A DNA stretch of 64,000 nt from Isoetes taiwanensis. Its lineage: Eukaryota > Streptophyta > Lycopodiopsida > Isoetales > Isoetaceae. The stretch lies in assembly GCA_021234155.1 (NCBI GenBank), contig JAJEKV010000033.1, positions 6,500,635 through 6,564,634 of the forward strand, read 5' to 3'. Below are positions 60,624 to 64,000 of the stretch, in pieces. Numbering within the stretch: position 1 is the stretch's first letter; each line of letters starts with the position of its first letter. The notes under the pieces are model-generated. The model had not been told where the DNA came from and did not search any database. It saw only the letters and a program-made list of their open reading frames with translations. The position numbers and the translations under genes are program-made.

Positions 60624-62160
60624 TTGAATTGGTAAAAAGTGGAACTTCCAGAAAAAAGAAAGATGGAACGCCATAAATCTACAGTAGGTATGTTTAATTT
60701 CTTAATGATACATGAAAATCGAGACCAAGTTGATAGAACCATCAAGTTTCTTATTATCAAATGCAAGTAAATTACCAACTCTACTTGCTAGAAATTTCAA
60801 TGTATTTCCCAGAAAGATTTTACAATGTGTTTTTTCAAAACATACTTTGTAACCTAAATCAACAAGCTGACTAACAACCTGATAATTGAAGGCACACATA
60901 ACACATTTCTGAGTTCCATTGGTTCTCCTAATAGATCAAATATTTCAAGCATTCCATCCACCTCAACCCTTTACATGTTCTCATTTTCCATTTGCACATA
61001 GCTGGACCCCTTTTTCTCCTTTTCCTTGAGTTTGTTTTGATCTTTTATGACTGATCTTTCAGCTCCTGAATCTAATACAAGCAAATCATCTTTTGAAGTT
61101 ATCTCATTTATGGATAAAGCCTTTGAAATTTTAGGGGTTGTGCTTACCTCTAAATTCTCGTCCAGTACCTCTTCTCCTTCAACATCTACACTTTTAGCAA
61201 TGTTAATGGTCTTCCTCGTCCTCTTTCCCTTGCACTAAAACCTCTTCCCCTTGCAAAATCCCCTCTGGGATTATCACTTCTGCTCCTACCTCTAGCATAG
61301 CCCTTTGGACTCGAACAATTTACTGCCATGTGCCCATAGCCATTGCAATTGAAACATTTGTTCTCCTTCACATTCTTTGGACAATTATTTTTTAAATGTC
61401 CAGAACTATTGCACACATAACATGGCCCAATTTTACTCTTATCGCCGTTTTTTCCTTTTCCCCTTCCAGCAAATAAAATTTCAGCTCGATCATTTATATC
61501 ATTGATCATGGCTTTCTGCTCAAGTTTTATCTTCACCATTAACTCAGCACTCTCTCTATTATTTACAATATTTTTGACTAAAGTGGACAAATGTTCATAA
61601 TTTGAAAAAGCTCGGGCAATAGTCATTACCTGGTGATCTTGAGTAATCACTACTCCTGCTGCCTCTAAGTCTGCAACCAAGTTATCAAACTTCTGGAAGA
61701 ATTCAGTGACGTTCTCCTTGTTATGATATTTCAGATTTCTTAATTCCCTATCTAAAACATCCAATTGAGATGATGTTTTATTCTCATAGGTGGCAATTAG
61801 ATATTTCACATTGCCCTAGGACTCATACCTCTAACCTTTAGAAGTATACTAGATCCTAGTTTAACAGTGATGATGCTTTTTGCTTCAATTAATTTAGGAG
61901 CCACACTCACCTCAGAACTTACTTCAGTCATACTTTCATCATCTTTTGCACTTGAGCTTGTAGCAGTTGAGATGACTGCCTCCTTTCTACTACTGAGCTG
62001 CTCAACCTGCTCAACTTCTCCTGTGACATAAGTCCATAGTCCTTCCACCTCTAGTACTTCTTTTATCTTTTCCTTCCACACTTCGAAGCCTCCTGTTCCT
62101 TTAAAAACATCAACAACACTTAGAAGAGATGCTCCTAATCTAGTTGACATCTTTCAGTAA

Positions 62161-62172
62161 GCTCTGATACCA
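62161..62172 (-). promoter_or_regulatory. tRNA primer-binding site of the Copia element
   Basis: TGGTATCAGAGC on the minus strand, two bases inside the LTR end: the standard Copia site complementary to the 3' end of initiator tRNA-Met. Confidence 0.85.
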
Positions 62173-62174
62173 AA

Positions 62175-62790
62175 CGAAAGATGTTATATTCAAATATGAA
62201 GCACAAAGATAATCTTAGAAGTTATAAATTATCTATCTATACAACAACTCTTTATCATTGTATTTCAATAATGCATAATGAAATACATCAAAACCATTAG
62301 ACCAAGACCATTGTTTAATCGAGAGTGATTAGCTGAAGCACTGCACGGGTCGTTTACGGCTAGGACTACTGGGGTATCTAATCCCATTCGCTTCCCTAGC
62401 TTTCGTCTCTCAGTGTCAGTGTCGGCCCATACACATTAGACTTGTATAGTAATGCTTCGATAGCTCAAGCCTGAAATCAACCTAATCTTCTTGTTGATCT
62501 TATAGGGCCAGATCCAGTCGTTTAGGCACAGGTCCGGCCGCGTTGGGCTGCGTGAATCTCTATTCCACTATTCCATAGACTTGCCACAAATATTCAGATA
62601 TTGTTGGCCCAAGAACATTCACTGATTATTATATCGTATATATAACCTTTGCATATTTCAACCCATATTGCAACCATTAACATCCGCAATAATTTTCACC
62701 ATTTCAAAAACCCCTATGAGAACATGTGTCCGAACTTAATATCTCATTTGCATATGAATGTCTCTGTTGATTTAACATGAACATTCAACA
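62175..62790 (-). repeat. Copia 5' LTR carrying a plastid 16S insertion
   Basis: Starts TGTTGA (62,790) and ends ATCTTTCG next to the primer-binding site. About 517 bp without the insert, compared with about 488 bp for the LTR at 28,230. The terminal CA has mutated to CG. The outer flank in element orientation is GAATT (62,795-62,791). Confidence 0.85.
62331..62429 (-). rRNA. plastid-type 16S rRNA fragment (NUPT), not a gene
   Basis: On the minus strand: GGCCGACACTGACACTGAG, GAAAGCTAGGGAAGCGAATG, GGATTAGATACCCCAGTAGT, CCTAGCCGTAAACGACCCGT and GCAGTGCT. This is the 16S region around GATTAGATACCC. The GAGAGACGAAAGC context and CCGTAAACGA as I remember them match plastid 16S. About 25 bases normally between AAACGA and CGACCCGTGC are missing, joined at a shared CGA. 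It sits inside the Copia LTR between GTGTATG and AATCACT. Confidence 0.9.
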
Positions 62791-63060
62791 AATTCAACCT
62801 TAAGATAAATGCAAGACGGTTGCTATATTAACATCCTAACTGCTCCAAACTTCAAGCCCAATAAATTAGCATTTTAAAAGGATAATTTCAAGCTTCAATT
62901 CACAACGAACGAGCATATATGCCTAATTAGAGTTCTCAACCATAGCTCAATTAATTTTTGAATTTAATCCCAACAAAAAGCCCAGCAACGCTGGGCATTT
63001 TTTCTATTAACAACTTAAATTTGAATGCTAATTAGAGTTTATATTAACTCAAACATGTCA
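62791..63060. other. spacer with Helitron-like hairpin at 62,980-62,996
   Basis: GCCCAGC-AAC-GCTGGGC is a perfect 7-bp stem followed by ATTTTTTCTATTA. It resembles the hairpin at 40,763 (same loop AAC), but CTRRT is not exact (CTATT). Confidence 0.45.
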
Positions 63061-63174
63061 CGCGGGCTCCAACATGCCAACTAGGCTCAAACATGCCAAG
63101 GTGGCTCAAGCACGCCACCTAGGGTCCAACATGCCAAGGTGGCTCAAACATGCCACCTAGGCTCTAACATGCCT
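63061..63174. repeat. 19-20-bp minisatellite, about 6 units
   Basis: Units of the form GGCTCAAACATGCCAAGGT or GGCTCAAACATGCCACCTA in tandem with point changes. The same core occurs at 47,947-47,986. Confidence 0.88.
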
Positions 63175-64000
63175 GTCGTCTGCCAAATCGAGGCGAAAAT
63201 CTGCAAAAAGCAGATTAATAAGAATATAGCTCGGGGAATTATGCTAGCTTAGCGAAGAAAGCTAAGCAAATGTGGAAAGAGGAAAAGTAGTGCAAGAGAT
63301 GTGCTACATGAAAGAATACCCTTGAGAAAACATGGGAAGAAAGGACATGGCAGAATTGTCGTGAAGGAGCATGGCAACCGGGTTGTCATGAGAAGAACCC
63401 CATAGACGAAAAATACCTATGGAGGAAAGATGGAAGTGACGAGAATAAAGGCCTTGGAATAAAAAGGTCGAGTCACGAGAGAGATAAGGGAAACACCCTT
63501 GGAAGAACCAGAGAAGCCAGAGAGCCTATGGTAGAAAGAGGAATCGAGAATCAAGAAAAAAGAAATACAAAAGAAAGAAATGATGAATCAAAAAATATGG
63601 GGAAATAACTATACCAACTGATTGAAACAAGTTATGGGGAAAAATCCTATACAAGGCGGGGCATAAAAGCTATGGTGTTATGATGTTGAAGGCAACACAA
63701 GGAACAAAAATCAAATAGATAAGACCCAAAGGATACACACATGCACCTCCAAGGAGCAACACAAAATTGGTGGTTTGAGGGCCAAAGAAAGAGTTGGAGC
63801 ATGAACCATTGAAGAATAAAAAGAAAAAAACAAGGGAAAAGGAATTGTTATCAAATGTTAACAAAGGGCAAAATGCAAAAAGGAGGACGAACCAGAAGGG
63901 GCGCGACCTGAGGGCGGGCCGATTTGGCCGGAGTTATCAGGAAAAGGGTGATTATTCTTAGAATAGTTGGAAGGAAAAGCACCCTGGCATCAGCAAAAAT
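63175..64000. other. purine-rich spacer, no gene recognised
   Basis: A/G-rich on the plus strand (GAAAGAGGAAAA-type). No frame with recognisable content. Confidence 0.5.

Larger units (their letters stand above)
60690..62790 (-). mobile_element. Ty1/Copia retrotransposon, 5' half (LTR, gag, protease)
   Basis: On the minus strand: LTR (62,790-62,175), primer-binding site, then gag from ATG at 62,150 (MSTRLGASLLSVVDVFKGTG, WKEKIKEVLEVEGLWTYVTG). A frameshift near 61,806 leads to KYLIATYENKTSSQLDVLDR and two CCHC zinc knuckles (CYVCNSSGHLKNNC and CFNCNGYGHMAVNC, about 61,420 and 61,350). Protease follows with DLLVLDSGAERSVIKD (61,110-61,045), then NYQVVSQLVDLGYKVCFEK and NLLAFDNKKLDGSINLVSIF, ending at about 60,690 just before the integrase. 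Gag packages the RNA; the DSGA protease cuts the polyprotein. Several stops disrupt the frame. The missing remainder corresponds to the inverted half at 25,270-28,717. Confidence 0.9.

Noticed and set aside
62331-62429. Functional rRNA gene
   Set aside because: Only about 99 bp of plastid-type 16S with an internal deletion, inside an LTR.
63061-63174. CRISPR-like short repeat array
   Set aside because: Units are contiguous with no spacers and the host is a plant; a minisatellite.

Overview
The window reads as nuclear DNA of a land plant: spliceosomal (GT-AG) introns, a chalcone-synthase-type remnant, a CYP72-clan P450, a U-box/ARM remnant, an F-box/LRR-type exon, Copia, CACTA and hAT transposons, and a captured scrap of plastid 16S rRNA. 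I favour a large seedless-plant genome (fern or similar) because LINEs and DDE, HUH and odd-RT relics dominate, but the sequence alone does not prove it. I found no gene that is clearly intact. Almost everything recognisable is a transposable element or a decayed host gene.

Layout. 1-1,030: GC-rich degenerate repeats full of GATATC palindromes. 3,798-8,231 (-): a CYP72-clan P450 pseudogene split by a 5'-truncated LINE (8-bp target duplication), a retroposed poly(A) fragment (9-bp duplication), with a foldback MITE beside it. 9,418-11,670 (-): a DDE-type transposase relic split by a second LINE. 12,250-13,557: an unusual reverse-transcriptase relic followed by an ORF1-only LINE ending in (ATCT)n. 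14,802-15,160: chalcone-synthase-like pseudogene keeping its conserved intron. 16,067-18,150: hAT-type MITE and a third LINE. 20,490-21,490 (-): Rep/HUH-like relic. 24,572-25,090: histone H4 pseudogene interrupted by a MITE with a 4-bp target duplication. 25,270-28,717: 3' half of a Copia element. 29,894-30,862 (-): hAT transposase. 33,000-42,200: mostly featureless AT-rich DNA. 42,218-50,200: 8-kb CACTA element carrying a 1.13-kb tandem array. 51,550-54,967: the best-preserved LINE, broken by a MITE. 55,637-55,835 (-): LRR exon. 56,173-59,575: CACTA-type MITE with a nested MITE, then a 1.7-kb DNA transposon. 60,258-60,623: U-box/ARM pseudogene. 60,690-62,790 (-): 5' half of a Copia element, with plastid 16S DNA inside its LTR.

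The strongest structural result is that the two Copia halves, about 35 kb apart and in opposite orientation, are complementary, share one LTR family, and have the same 5-bp flank (GAATT) outside their outer LTR ends. One insertion appears to have been cut in two by an inversion, or by an assembly error of that shape, with breakpoints near 25.3 kb and 60.7 kb. The second is a set of DNA transposons with GGG-starting termini and 4-bp target duplications, one of them verified against the reading frame of the histone H4 relic.
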